Below, piece after piece: positions 7,927-15,071 of a DNA stretch of 37,223 bases. The DNA is from Bacteroidota bacterium. GTDB lineage: Bacteria; Bacteroidota; Bacteroidia; Chitinophagales; Chitinophagaceae. Both the position numbers and the translations under genes were made by a program. The stretch spans positions 1-37,223 of the forward strand of contig JAEZEI010000077.1 of assembly GCA_023417815.1 (NCBI GenBank), read 5' to 3'. Under the pieces are notes generated by a model. The model saw only the letters and a list, made by a program, of their open reading frames with translations, was not told where the DNA came from and searched no databases. The number at the start of each line of letters is the position of its first letter. Within the stretch, counting starts at the first letter, position 1.

Positions 7927-10008
7927 ATGCAGCAATTAGAGAATTATATAAAAGGAAAATGGATAAAGGGAGAAGACGATGGGCAGGAGTTATACAATGC
8001 CGTTACGGGTGAGCCTATTGCCACTGCCTCCACCAGTGGTATCGATATGGAACAGGCACTTGCCTATGCCCGCAATACCGGGAATCCTGCATTGCGTATA
8101 ATGACCTTCCAGGAAAGAGGAAGGATGCTGAGGTCCCTGGCGCTTCACCTTCTATCGCAAAAAGAGAAGTTCTATGCCATCAGCGCTATGACCGGCGCGA
8201 CAAGGATCGATAGCTGGATAGACATTGAAGGCGGGATCGGGAACCTGTTCTCAAATGCGTCATTAAGAAGAAAAATGCCGGATACATTCTTCGCACTTGA
8301 TGGTGATCCAATATCCCTTAGTAAAGGAAATACTTTCATGGGCCATCATCTCCTGGTTCCAAAAGAAGGTGTTGCAGTTCATATCAACGCATATAATTTC
8401 CCGGTGTGGGGAATGCTGGAAAAGATTGCAGTGAATCTACTTGCAGGAATGCCGGCTATAGTTAAACCTGCTACAGTCACTTCTTTTCTTACAGAGGCAG
8501 TCGTTAAAGAGATCATTGCATCGCGTATACTTCCGGAAGGCTCGCTGCAATTGCTTTGCGGCAGCGCCGGCAATCTTCTTGATTTCGTAACCAGCCAGGA
8601 CGTTGTTACATTCACAGGTTCTGCATCAACGGGACTGAAACTGAAAGGCCATCCTGCGATTCTTGCCGAAAGTGTTCCATTTACTATGGAGGCGGATTCG
8701 CTCAATTGCATCATTCTCGGAAATGATGTTGAACCAGGGATGCCTGAGTGGAATATATTTATAAAGGAAGTGAAGAAGGAAATGACAGTAAAGGCCGGCC
8801 AGAAGTGTACAGCTATCCGCCGCATCTTCGTTCCCGGGAATAAAATGGAAGATACCTGGAAGGCAATATCATCGGAACTGGAGAAAACAACTATTGGAAA
8901 CCCGGCGAATGAAAAAGTGAGGATGGGTGCACTTGCCGGGAAGCAGCAAAGGGAGGAAGTGAAACTACAGGTACAGAAACTCCTTGCTTCTTCCCAGATC
9001 GTATATGGGTCATTGGATAGCGTTAATGTAATTGATGCTGATGCTGAAAAAGGCGCCTTCCTCAGTCCCCTGCTTTTAATGAATGAAGATCCGCATAAAA
9101 ACCAGGAACCCCATAATGTAGAAGCCTTTGGCCCCGTAAGCACCATAATGCCTTACAGGGATACAGAAGAAGCAATATCATTAAGCAAACAGGGAAAGGG
9201 AAGCCTGGTAACCTCGATCGTTACTGCCGACCGCAACATTGCGAGGCAATATGTGCTGGGAGCAGCAAGCTTCCATGGAAGGATTTTGGTGCTGGATTCT
9301 AAATGCGCGAAGGAAAGCACGGGGCATGGTAGTCCCTTGCCATTATTGGTGCACGGCGGACCAGGAAGAGCTGGTGGTGGTGAAGAAATGGGTGGGCTTC
9401 GCGGCGTTAAGCACTATATGCAGCGAACTGCCATCCAGGGTTCTCCTGATATGATAACCGCCATCAGTGAAGTATACCAGCCGCATGCCGAAGGGTTTAA
9501 AGATGATGTGCACCCATTCAGGAAATATTTTGAAGACCTGAGACCGGGCGACCAGTTGATCACAGATAAGCGGATCATTACTTCGGAAGATATTGACCGG
9601 TTTGCAGAATTGAGCGGAGATCATTTTTATGCTCATATTAAAGACACTGATTTTGCTGATACCATGTTCGATCAGCAGGTGGCTCATGGATATTTTATAA
9701 TGAGCGCAGCAGCAGGATTGTTCGTAGACAGTTATGACAAGAACCCGGTGCTCCTGAACTATGGGATAGATGAACTCAGGTTCACCAGCCCGGTTTATCC
9801 CGGCACCTCTATTTATATCCGTTTCACCTGCAAGGAAAAAACGGCCCAGGAACTCAAGGAGCAGAATCCCGATGCCCCCGTTACCAAGGGCGCAGATATT
9901 CCGAGAGGGATCGTTAAATGGTATGTTGAAATCTTTAATGATAATGACGAACCGGTAGGAGTTGGAACAATTCTTACAATGGTTAGAATGAAAAATAAAA
10001 TCTCGTAA
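7927..10008 (+). CDS. paaZ: Bifunctional PaaZ: aldehyde dehydrogenase plus MaoC-like hydratase
   Basis: In phenylacetate degradation PaaZ hydrolyses the ring of oxepin-CoA with its C-terminal hydratase and oxidises the resulting semialdehyde with its N-terminal ALDH domain. Residues 1 to about 515 are the ALDH: HINAYNFPVWG (152-162), FTGSAS (229-234), the general base in TMEADS (Glu255) and the nucleophile in AGQKCTA (Cys294). Residues about 530-690 are a MaoC domain with GDHFYAH, whose Asp and His five residues apart match the hydratase pair, then VAHGYF. At 693 residues the fusion is close to E. coli PaaZ in length. A crotonase gene follows after one base. No paaA-E oxygenase, paaK ligase or paaH lies in this window, so the rest of the pathway must be elsewhere. 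Confidence 0.93.
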   Translation: MQQLENYIKGKWIKGEDDGQELYNAVTGEPIATASTSGIDMEQALAYARNTGNPALRIMTFQERGRMLRSLALHLLSQKEKFYAISAMTGATRIDSWIDIEGGIGNLFSNASLRRKMPDTFFALDGDPISLSKGNTFMGHHLLVPKEGVAVHINAYNFPVWGMLEKIAVNLLAGMPAIVKPATVTSFLTEAVVKEIIASRILPEGSLQLLCGSAGNLLDFVTSQDVVTFTGSASTGLKLKGHPAILAESVPFTMEADSLNCIILGNDVEPGMPEWNIFIKEVKKEMTVKAGQKCTAIRRIFVPGNKMEDTWKAISSELEKTTIGNPANEKVRMGALAGKQQREEVKLQVQKLLASSQIVYGSLDSVNVIDADAEKGAFLSPLLLMNEDPHKNQEPHNVEAFGPVSTIMPYRDTEEAISLSKQGKGSLVTSIVTADRNIARQYVLGAASFHGRILVLDSKCAKESTGHGSPLPLLVHGGPGRAGGGEEMGGLRGVKHYMQRTAIQGSPDMITAISEVYQPHAEGFKDDVHPFRKYFEDLRPGDQLITDKRIITSEDIDRFAELSGDHFYAHIKDTDFADTMFDQQVAHGYFIMSAAAGLFVDSYDKNPVLLNYGIDELRFTSPVYPGTSIYIRFTCKEKTAQELKEQNPDAPVTKGADIPRGIVKWYVEIFNDNDEPVGVGTILTMVRMKNKIS

Positions 10009-10009
10009 A

Positions 10010-10783
10010 ATGATCACCGAATACCAGTCTGGTTATGTAAGGTCGGAAACCCACCAGGGAATTACCACCATTGAATTCTATCATCCGCAAAGCAATTCGC
10101 TTCCCGGGAAGATCCTTTCTGCTCTTGCGCAGGAAATACATTATGCAGGCACCCACACGGAAACTAAGGTGATCGTATTGCGCAGTGCCGGTGAGAAAGC
10201 CTTTTGTGCCGGGGCAAGCTTTGACGAACTTATCTCAATCGAAACACAGCAGGCAGGTCATGAATTCTTCAGCGGTTTTGCCAACGTGATCAATGAAATG
10301 AGGCGATCCTCCAAACTTATTATCGCGCGTATCCAGGGAAAGTGTGTTGGAGGTGGAGTTGGCATTGCGGCTGCTGCCGACTACGCTATTGCCGTGGAGG
10401 GCGCAGATATTAAGTTAAGTGAACTGGCAGTTGGTATCGGCCCCTTCGTTGTTGGTCCTGCCGTTGAAAGAAAGATCGGCCGCTCGGCATTCAGTGCGCT
10501 TTCTATAGATGCTACCTGCTGGCGAAACAGCGACTGGGCAAAAAAGAAAGGCCTTTTTGCAGAAGTACATCCCAATATCGAGGGACTCGACGAAGCTGTT
10601 CACCGTCTTGCCGATACGCTTGCGCATTCAAGCCCCCAGGCTATGGCTGAATTAAAAAAGATCTTTTGGGAGGGAACAGAACATTGGGATATCCTGCTTA
10701 AGGAAAGGGCAGCCATCAGCGGCAAACTCGTGTTGAGCAGCTTCTCCAAGGAGGCCATCAATAAATTCAAAAAGGTTAAGTAA
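10010..10783 (+). CDS. Crotonase-family enoyl-CoA hydratase/isomerase
   Basis: The 257-residue product has the crotonase oxyanion-hole segments AFCAGASFDEL (64-74) and GKCVGGGVG (110-118). The two acid residues of enoyl-CoA hydratase should follow the GGG and lie 20 residues later. Here the first position is Gly118 and only the second, Glu138 in LSEL, is present. A single glutamate at that place is usual for enoyl-CoA isomerases, so isomerase chemistry is more likely than hydration. The usual PGxGGTQ loop is replaced by PFVVGPA. The gene starts one base after paaZ, so a role in phenylacetyl-CoA or related breakdown is likely (PaaG- or PaaF-like), but I cannot assign which step. Confidence 0.8.
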   Translation: MITEYQSGYVRSETHQGITTIEFYHPQSNSLPGKILSALAQEIHYAGTHTETKVIVLRSAGEKAFCAGASFDELISIETQQAGHEFFSGFANVINEMRRSSKLIIARIQGKCVGGGVGIAAAADYAIAVEGADIKLSELAVGIGPFVVGPAVERKIGRSAFSALSIDATCWRNSDWAKKKGLFAEVHPNIEGLDEAVHRLADTLAHSSPQAMAELKKIFWEGTEHWDILLKERAAISGKLVLSSFSKEAINKFKKVK

Positions 10784-10836
10784 GTGCCAGGCGAACATCA
10801 TACATTTCTTGTTTGATGTACTAATCACCTTATAAT

Positions 10837-10870
10837 AAAAAAGCCGGATCATTATGACCCGGCCTTTTTT
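10837..10870 (+). terminator. Intrinsic terminator after the paaZ operon (bidirectional)
   Basis: GCCGG at 10843-10847 pairs with CCGGC at 10859-10863, with further imperfect pairing inside. An A run lies on the left and a run of six T on the right, so it can serve both the plus-strand paaZ operon and the minus-strand gene ending at 10891. Confidence 0.8.
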
Positions 10871-10890
10871 ATATATGTAGAGTAATAATG

Positions 10891-11376
10891 TTAGGAGGTG
10901 AAGTCGTACACACGGTGAGAAGGGTTGATGAACAGTTGCGAAACGGCAACCTTCATTCGATCGAACCATGATTCGTGTACCTGGGGCTTTGTTTCGAAGT
11001 ATTCAGCCTGCATGATCTTCATTTTCACCAGTACAAGCCTGCCCGCAATATTCTTTGAATAATTACTTACTGACAGCATATCGTTCTCATCCTCAACTAT
11101 ATTAGCTACGCCGCTAACCTGCAGCCTGCAATCCGTTCCTTTTTTGTAATAATCAAGATAGGCGTAGAATGACCTGTCAACATGCTTTGCGTGGTCCCCG
11201 CTGCATGAAGTAAAGAACCATACAGTTCCATCATCATCTACCTTTAATGTCTGGATGATGTTATTCGGAAGTTGTAATTCTGAATTGATCTCGCTCTTGA
11301 AAAGTGCGATCCTTATATCTGCGATCCTCTCTTTTATAAAGTCAAGGTTTTCGTCTGAATCTTTATCGTAGAACAT
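10891..11376 (-). CDS. Pyridoxamine 5'-phosphate oxidase-fold general stress protein
   Basis: The 161-residue protein resembles the general-stress-protein-26 branch of the PNPOx-like split beta-barrel fold. The supporting stretches are IRIALFKS, DDDGTVWFFTSCSGDHAKHVDRS (core strands), then YAYLDYYKKGTDCRLQVSGVANIVED. Members bind FMN, F420 or haem and are often induced by stress; the cofactor cannot be told here. It is a single gene on the minus strand that shares the bidirectional terminator with the paaZ operon. It lies next to an SDR of the type also seen in general-stress regulons, which suggests but does not prove co-regulation. The spacer to the next gene (11377-11593) shows nothing clear. 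Confidence 0.75.
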   Translation of the reverse strand: MFYDKDSDENLDFIKERIADIRIALFKSEINSELQLPNNIIQTLKVDDDGTVWFFTSCSGDHAKHVDRSFYAYLDYYKKGTDCRLQVSGVANIVEDENDMLSVSNYSKNIAGRLVLVKMKIMQAEYFETKPQVHESWFDRMKVAVSQLFINPSHRVYDFTS

Positions 11377-11593
11377 GTGTTTTTGGTTTAAGTGAACACT
11401 TCTAAAATTTCAAAGCATGTACCAATTGATTTTGGTTGATTATTAATCGGATTTTAAAGCTTTTTGTAGAACTAATTCCTCGTTGTGAGATAACCTTGCA
11501 ATGAAAGATGTTCTAAAACCCTTTGCTGGACTGCTTTTCAGCGCATGGGCATAATACTTTCTATTGATTTGCTGCGCAATAAATCATAATAAT

Positions 11594-12463
11594 ATGCAGA
11601 AATCATCACCAAAGAAGAATATCCGCAAACCCCAGAAACAAAACCGGCCAGGCATAGAATCGAAGATGAAGCCTCAGCCCGTTTATGACCGCCCTGAAAT
11701 TAATTCGTCCAATAAATTAACGGGCAAAGTGGCCCTGATCACAGGGGGCGACAGCGGCATCGGGCGTGCGGTTGCACTGCTTTTTGCAAAGGAAGGTGCT
11801 GATGTTGCCATCTCATATCTTAAGGAACATTCAGATGCAGAAGAAGTTGCACAGGAGGTAATGGAAAAGACAGGGAAAGAATGCCTGCTGTTGCCAGGAG
11901 ATATCAGTAAGGAGGCCGTTTGCAAAAAGATCGTTGAGCGAACCATGAAGAAGTTCGGTAAGCTGGATATACTGGTTAACAATGCTGCGCTGCATTATGA
12001 AAGTGAATCATTAGGCCAGGTAAGCACAGAGCAACTCACTAAAACATTTGCTACCAATGTGTTTTCTTTTTTCTGGGTAACAAAAGCAGCCTTACCCCAT
12101 CTAAAGAAAGGTGCATCTATAATAAATACAACATCCGTAACAGCTTACCGCGGTAGCGGCAGCCTGATAGATTATGCCTCTACAAAAGGGGCTATCGTAA
12201 GTTTTACAAGAAGCCTTTCAGCTAACCTGGTTGATAAAGGTATAAGGGTGAATGCGGTAGCGCCGGGACCCATCTGGACCCCGCTGATCGTTGCAAGTTT
12301 TGATGAACAGAAAGTTGCGAAGCATGGAAGTGATGTGCCGATGAAGAGAGCGGGAGAACCTGCTGAGGTAGCGCCGGCCTACCTTTTCCTTGCGTCGGCA
12401 GACAGCAGTTATATAACCGGGCAGGTAATACATCCAAATGGAGGGGAGATCGTAAATGGATAA
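11594..12463 (+). CDS. Short-chain dehydrogenase/reductase with N-terminal extension (YghA/YhdG type)
   Basis: A classical SDR oxidoreductase of 289 residues that should use NAD(P)H. From ATG 11594 a basic extension of about 40 residues (PKKNIRKPQKQ, then KPQPVYDRP) precedes the Rossmann domain. The core has TGGDSGIG (50-57), NNAA (129-132), catalytic Ser181, Tyr194 and Lys198 (YASTK) and NAVAPGPIWTPL. A TTG at 11564 is in frame, but the ATG gives the usual family N-terminus. Relatives are often called general stress or glucose/ribitol dehydrogenases; the substrate is not known. The end overlaps the topoisomerase IB start by 8 bp, so it heads the DNA-repair gene run. Confidence 0.9.
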   Translation: MQKSSPKKNIRKPQKQNRPGIESKMKPQPVYDRPEINSSNKLTGKVALITGGDSGIGRAVALLFAKEGADVAISYLKEHSDAEEVAQEVMEKTGKECLLLPGDISKEAVCKKIVERTMKKFGKLDILVNNAALHYESESLGQVSTEQLTKTFATNVFSFFWVTKAALPHLKKGASIINTTSVTAYRGSGSLIDYASTKGAIVSFTRSLSANLVDKGIRVNAVAPGPIWTPLIVASFDEQKVAKHGSDVPMKRAGEPAEVAPAYLFLASADSSYITGQVIHPNGGEIVNG

Positions 12464-13535
12464 TATGGAAATGGTCATCGAAAAGCTTACCGAGACCCGG
12501 ATAAGGAAGATCATAAATGATCCTGTGAAAACGGCTGAAGCCATCAACCTTGTCTACATATCTGATAATACTCCCGGTATTTCCCGGAAAAAACGAGGCC
12601 GCACCTTTTGCTATTATTATGGAAAAAAGAAAGTTACCGACCAGGATATTCTTTCCCGGATAAAGAGCCTGGTTCTTCCACCGGCATGGGAGAATGTATG
12701 GATCTGTTATAAAGAGAATGGCCACCTGCAAGCCACCGGCCTTGATGCCCGCAAAAGAAAACAGTACCGTTACCATCCTCTCTGGAATTCACTTCGCAAC
12801 CATACCAAATTCTACCGGCTGATGAATTTTGGTCGTGCGCTGCCATCCATCCGCAAACAGCTTGAGGCAGACCTTAAACTGCCGGGTATGCCGCTGGATA
12901 AAGTACTTGCAGTGATCGTCAGCCTCATGGAACGCACGAATATCAGGGTGGGTAACAGTGTTTATGAAAAGCTGTACGGTTCTTTCGGCCTTACCACGCT
13001 GAAAGACAAACATGTAGACATAAAAGGTTCCAGCCTGCGCTTCAGCTTCGTAGGTAAGAAAGGCATCCGGCACGATATAACGCTCAAGAATAAGAAGCTG
13101 GCAAAATTGGTTTCTGCAGCTAAAGAGATCCCCGGCAAGGAATTGTTCCAGTATTATGATGAGGAAGGGAACCGCAGGCCGGTAGATTCCGGGATGGTGA
13201 ACGACTATATAAAGAGGATCAGCGGCGAAGACTTTACTGCAAAGGATTTCAGGACATGGGCTGGCACAGTAAATGCATTTATAGCATTAAAAGACCTGGG
13301 GATAGCTGAAAATCAGGCAGCAACGAAGAAAGCGATCGTAGAGGCGCTTGACCGGGTTGCCGCCAATCTTGGAAACAGCAGAACCATCTGCAAAAAGTAT
13401 TATGTACACCCCGTGATTCTTTCTATGTATGAGAACCAGGGGTTAAAAGTATTTTTTGAAGAAGAAGGCCGGGAAGATAATTCTGGATTATCCTGCGAAG
13501 AGCGGATCATCATGAAGATTCTTGAGAAGGCCTGA
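12456..13535 (+). CDS. DNA topoisomerase IB (poxvirus-like)
   Basis: A 359-residue type IB topoisomerase, which nicks one DNA strand through a 3'-phosphotyrosine, lets supercoils relax and reseals. Visible catalytic regions are DARKRKQYRYHPLW (97-110), MERTNIRVGN (158-167), KDFRTWAGT (263-271) and LGNSRTICKKYYVHP (305-319), where Tyr316 is the expected nucleophile. The residue matching the vaccinia histidine before the tyrosine is an asparagine here, as in several bacterial enzymes. It overlaps the SDR gene by 8 bp and is followed by Ku after 23 bp. Pairing of topoisomerase IB with Ku and LigD suggests a shared role in DNA damage survival; that is inference from context. Confidence 0.93.
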   Translation: MDNMEMVIEKLTETRIRKIINDPVKTAEAINLVYISDNTPGISRKKRGRTFCYYYGKKKVTDQDILSRIKSLVLPPAWENVWICYKENGHLQATGLDARKRKQYRYHPLWNSLRNHTKFYRLMNFGRALPSIRKQLEADLKLPGMPLDKVLAVIVSLMERTNIRVGNSVYEKLYGSFGLTTLKDKHVDIKGSSLRFSFVGKKGIRHDITLKNKKLAKLVSAAKEIPGKELFQYYDEEGNRRPVDSGMVNDYIKRISGEDFTAKDFRTWAGTVNAFIALKDLGIAENQAATKKAIVEALDRVAANLGNSRTICKKYYVHPVILSMYENQGLKVFFEEEGREDNSGLSCEERIIMKILEKA

Positions 13536-13558
13536 TCCCCCGGATAAAATTTATTGTT

Positions 13559-14335
13559 ATGAGACCAATATGGACAGGCGCCATCGGTTTTGGCCTGGTG
13601 AACATCCCGGTTAAACTTTACAGCGCTACTGAAGCAAGCAGTTTAAACCTTGACATGCTGGACAAAAAAGATCACAGCAATATCAAGTACCAGCGCATTA
13701 ATGAAAAGACCGGGAAGGAGGTGAAGTGGGAGAATATCGTGAAAGGATATCTTGTCGGAAGTAAATACGTGGTGCTCGACGAGAAGGATTTTGAAAAAGC
13801 CAATGCAGAAAAAACAAAGACGATATCCATAACAGAATTTGTAGATGCAGGAGAGATAAACAGCGTTTATTATGAAACCCCATATTACCTCGCACCCGAT
13901 AAAAGCGGGGTCAGACCATACGCCCTTTTAAGAGAGGCGCTCCTCAAGACCGGTAAGGCCGGGGTGGCATCCTTTGTAATGCGTAATAAGGAAAGCCTTG
14001 CAATATTGCGGGCGCAGGATGACGTGATCATTCTGAACCGGATCAGGTTTGCCCAGGAGATCAGGGATACGGGCGATCTTAACCTCCCCAAAAAATCGGA
14101 AGTAAAACCTGCCGAGCTGAAGATGGCAGTTTCACTGATCGACCAGCTCACAGGGAAATTTGATATCAGCAAGTATAAGGATACGTACACCGAGCAGCTC
14201 ATGAAAGTTATCAAGGACAAATCGAAAGGGATCAAGACCCCTGCTCCGCAACTTAAAGTTGTTCATAGCAAATCAACCGATCTTATGGAACAACTCAAAG
14301 CCAGCCTGGGAACAAAACGTAAAAAAGCATCTTAA
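13559..14335 (+). CDS. ku: Ku, DNA end-binding protein of non-homologous end joining
   Basis: Bacterial Ku forms a homodimeric ring that threads onto double-strand breaks and recruits LigD. The 258-residue protein starts with the family signature MRPIWTGAIGFGLVNIPVKLY and continues with RINEKTGKEV, VLDEKDFEKA and ETPYYLAPDK in the expected order. A short Lys-rich tail (GTKRKKAS) follows the core and could contact DNA or LigD. The TAA stop overlaps the ATG of the LigD phosphoesterase gene by one base, giving a tight ku-ligD operon. Confidence 0.96.
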   Translation: MRPIWTGAIGFGLVNIPVKLYSATEASSLNLDMLDKKDHSNIKYQRINEKTGKEVKWENIVKGYLVGSKYVVLDEKDFEKANAEKTKTISITEFVDAGEINSVYYETPYYLAPDKSGVRPYALLREALLKTGKAGVASFVMRNKESLAILRAQDDVIILNRIRFAQEIRDTGDLNLPKKSEVKPAELKMAVSLIDQLTGKFDISKYKDTYTEQLMKVIKDKSKGIKTPAPQLKVVHSKSTDLMEQLKASLGTKRKKAS

Positions 14336-15054
14336 TGAGTTTATCGAAGTACAGGCAAAAAAGGAATTTCCGGGAAACACCGGAGCCGGAAGCAGGCAAG
14401 CCGAAAGAAGATTCAAAATTGATCTTTGTGATCCAGCGCCATAAGGCTTCGCGACTTCATTATGATTTCCGTTTGGAGCTTGATGGTGTTCTGAAAAGCT
14501 GGGCTGTCCCCAAGGGCCCGTCCCTGGATCCTTCTGACAAACGGCTTGCAATGATGGTGGAAGACCATCCTTACGATTATAAAGATTTCAGCGGCGTGAT
14601 CCCTTCGGGATATGGCGCAGGCATAGTGGAGATCTGGGATAAAGGAACGTATACCGCCCTGGATGCTCCGGACCACAAGACAGCAGTAAAAACCCTGCGT
14701 GCAGGCCTGAAGGCAGGCAACCTGAAATTCACCATGAAAGGAAAAAAGCTGAAAGGTGAATTTGCATTGGTGAAACTGAAAGGGAATGAAGACAATGCCT
14801 GGCTCCTGATAAAGCACCGCGATGATTATGCAGAGGAAGGCTACGACAGCGAAGAGTACACTCCAAAGAATTCACCGATAAATAAATGGCTCGCAGAGAA
14901 TGGTAAGGAAGTAAAAGCTGCTGCAAAGACTGCAACGAAGAAAACAGCTAAGCCAAAAGCCGCTCCTAAGAGAACTCCTTCGCCAAAGGAGGCAGCCAAA
15001 AAAGCACCGGTAAAAAAAAAGTCCGCGCGCAGCCGTACGAAAGCGGCAAGGTAA
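14335..15054 (+). CDS. ligD: LigD 3'-phosphoesterase domain, encoded as a separate ORF
   Basis: This 239-residue ORF encodes the phosphoesterase (PE) domain of LigD, which trims 3' ends to a monoribonucleotide and 3'-OH before ligation. The metal and phosphate ligands known from Pseudomonas LigD are all present at a constant offset of six: His36, His42, Asp44, Arg46, His78 and Tyr82 (in QRHKASRLHYDFR and DHPYDY). Residues about 185-239 are a Lys/Ala-rich linker. The frame stops at TAA 15052-15054, but the downstream ligase frame is already open from 14970 and continues a credible linker through it. A -1 shift at A AAA AAG (15015-15021) would give one protein of about 887 residues. It may therefore be half of a frameshifted or disrupted ligD rather than a real separate gene. 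Confidence 0.88.
   Translation: MSLSKYRQKRNFRETPEPEAGKPKEDSKLIFVIQRHKASRLHYDFRLELDGVLKSWAVPKGPSLDPSDKRLAMMVEDHPYDYKDFSGVIPSGYGAGIVEIWDKGTYTALDAPDHKTAVKTLRAGLKAGNLKFTMKGKKLKGEFALVKLKGNEDNAWLLIKHRDDYAEEGYDSEEYTPKNSPINKWLAENGKEVKAAAKTATKKTAKPKAAPKRTPSPKEAAKKAPVKKKSARSRTKAAR
15015..15021 (+). other. Candidate -1 slippery heptamer joining the two LigD frames
   Basis: Within a run of nine A (15012-15020) the upstream frame reads GTA AAA AAA AAG, which contains A AAA AAG, the dnaX-type slippery heptamer. A -1 slip puts ribosomes exactly into the ligase frame, next codon GTC at 15021. AAAGGAGG lies upstream at 14985-14992 (22 nt before; the dnaX spacing is about 10). A small hairpin, GCCGT 15032-15036 with GCGGC 15043-15047, follows 10 nt downstream. 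A tenth A from polymerase slippage, or an assembly error, would have the same effect. Confidence 0.5.
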
Positions 15055-15071
15055 CTGACTACACTGCGCCC

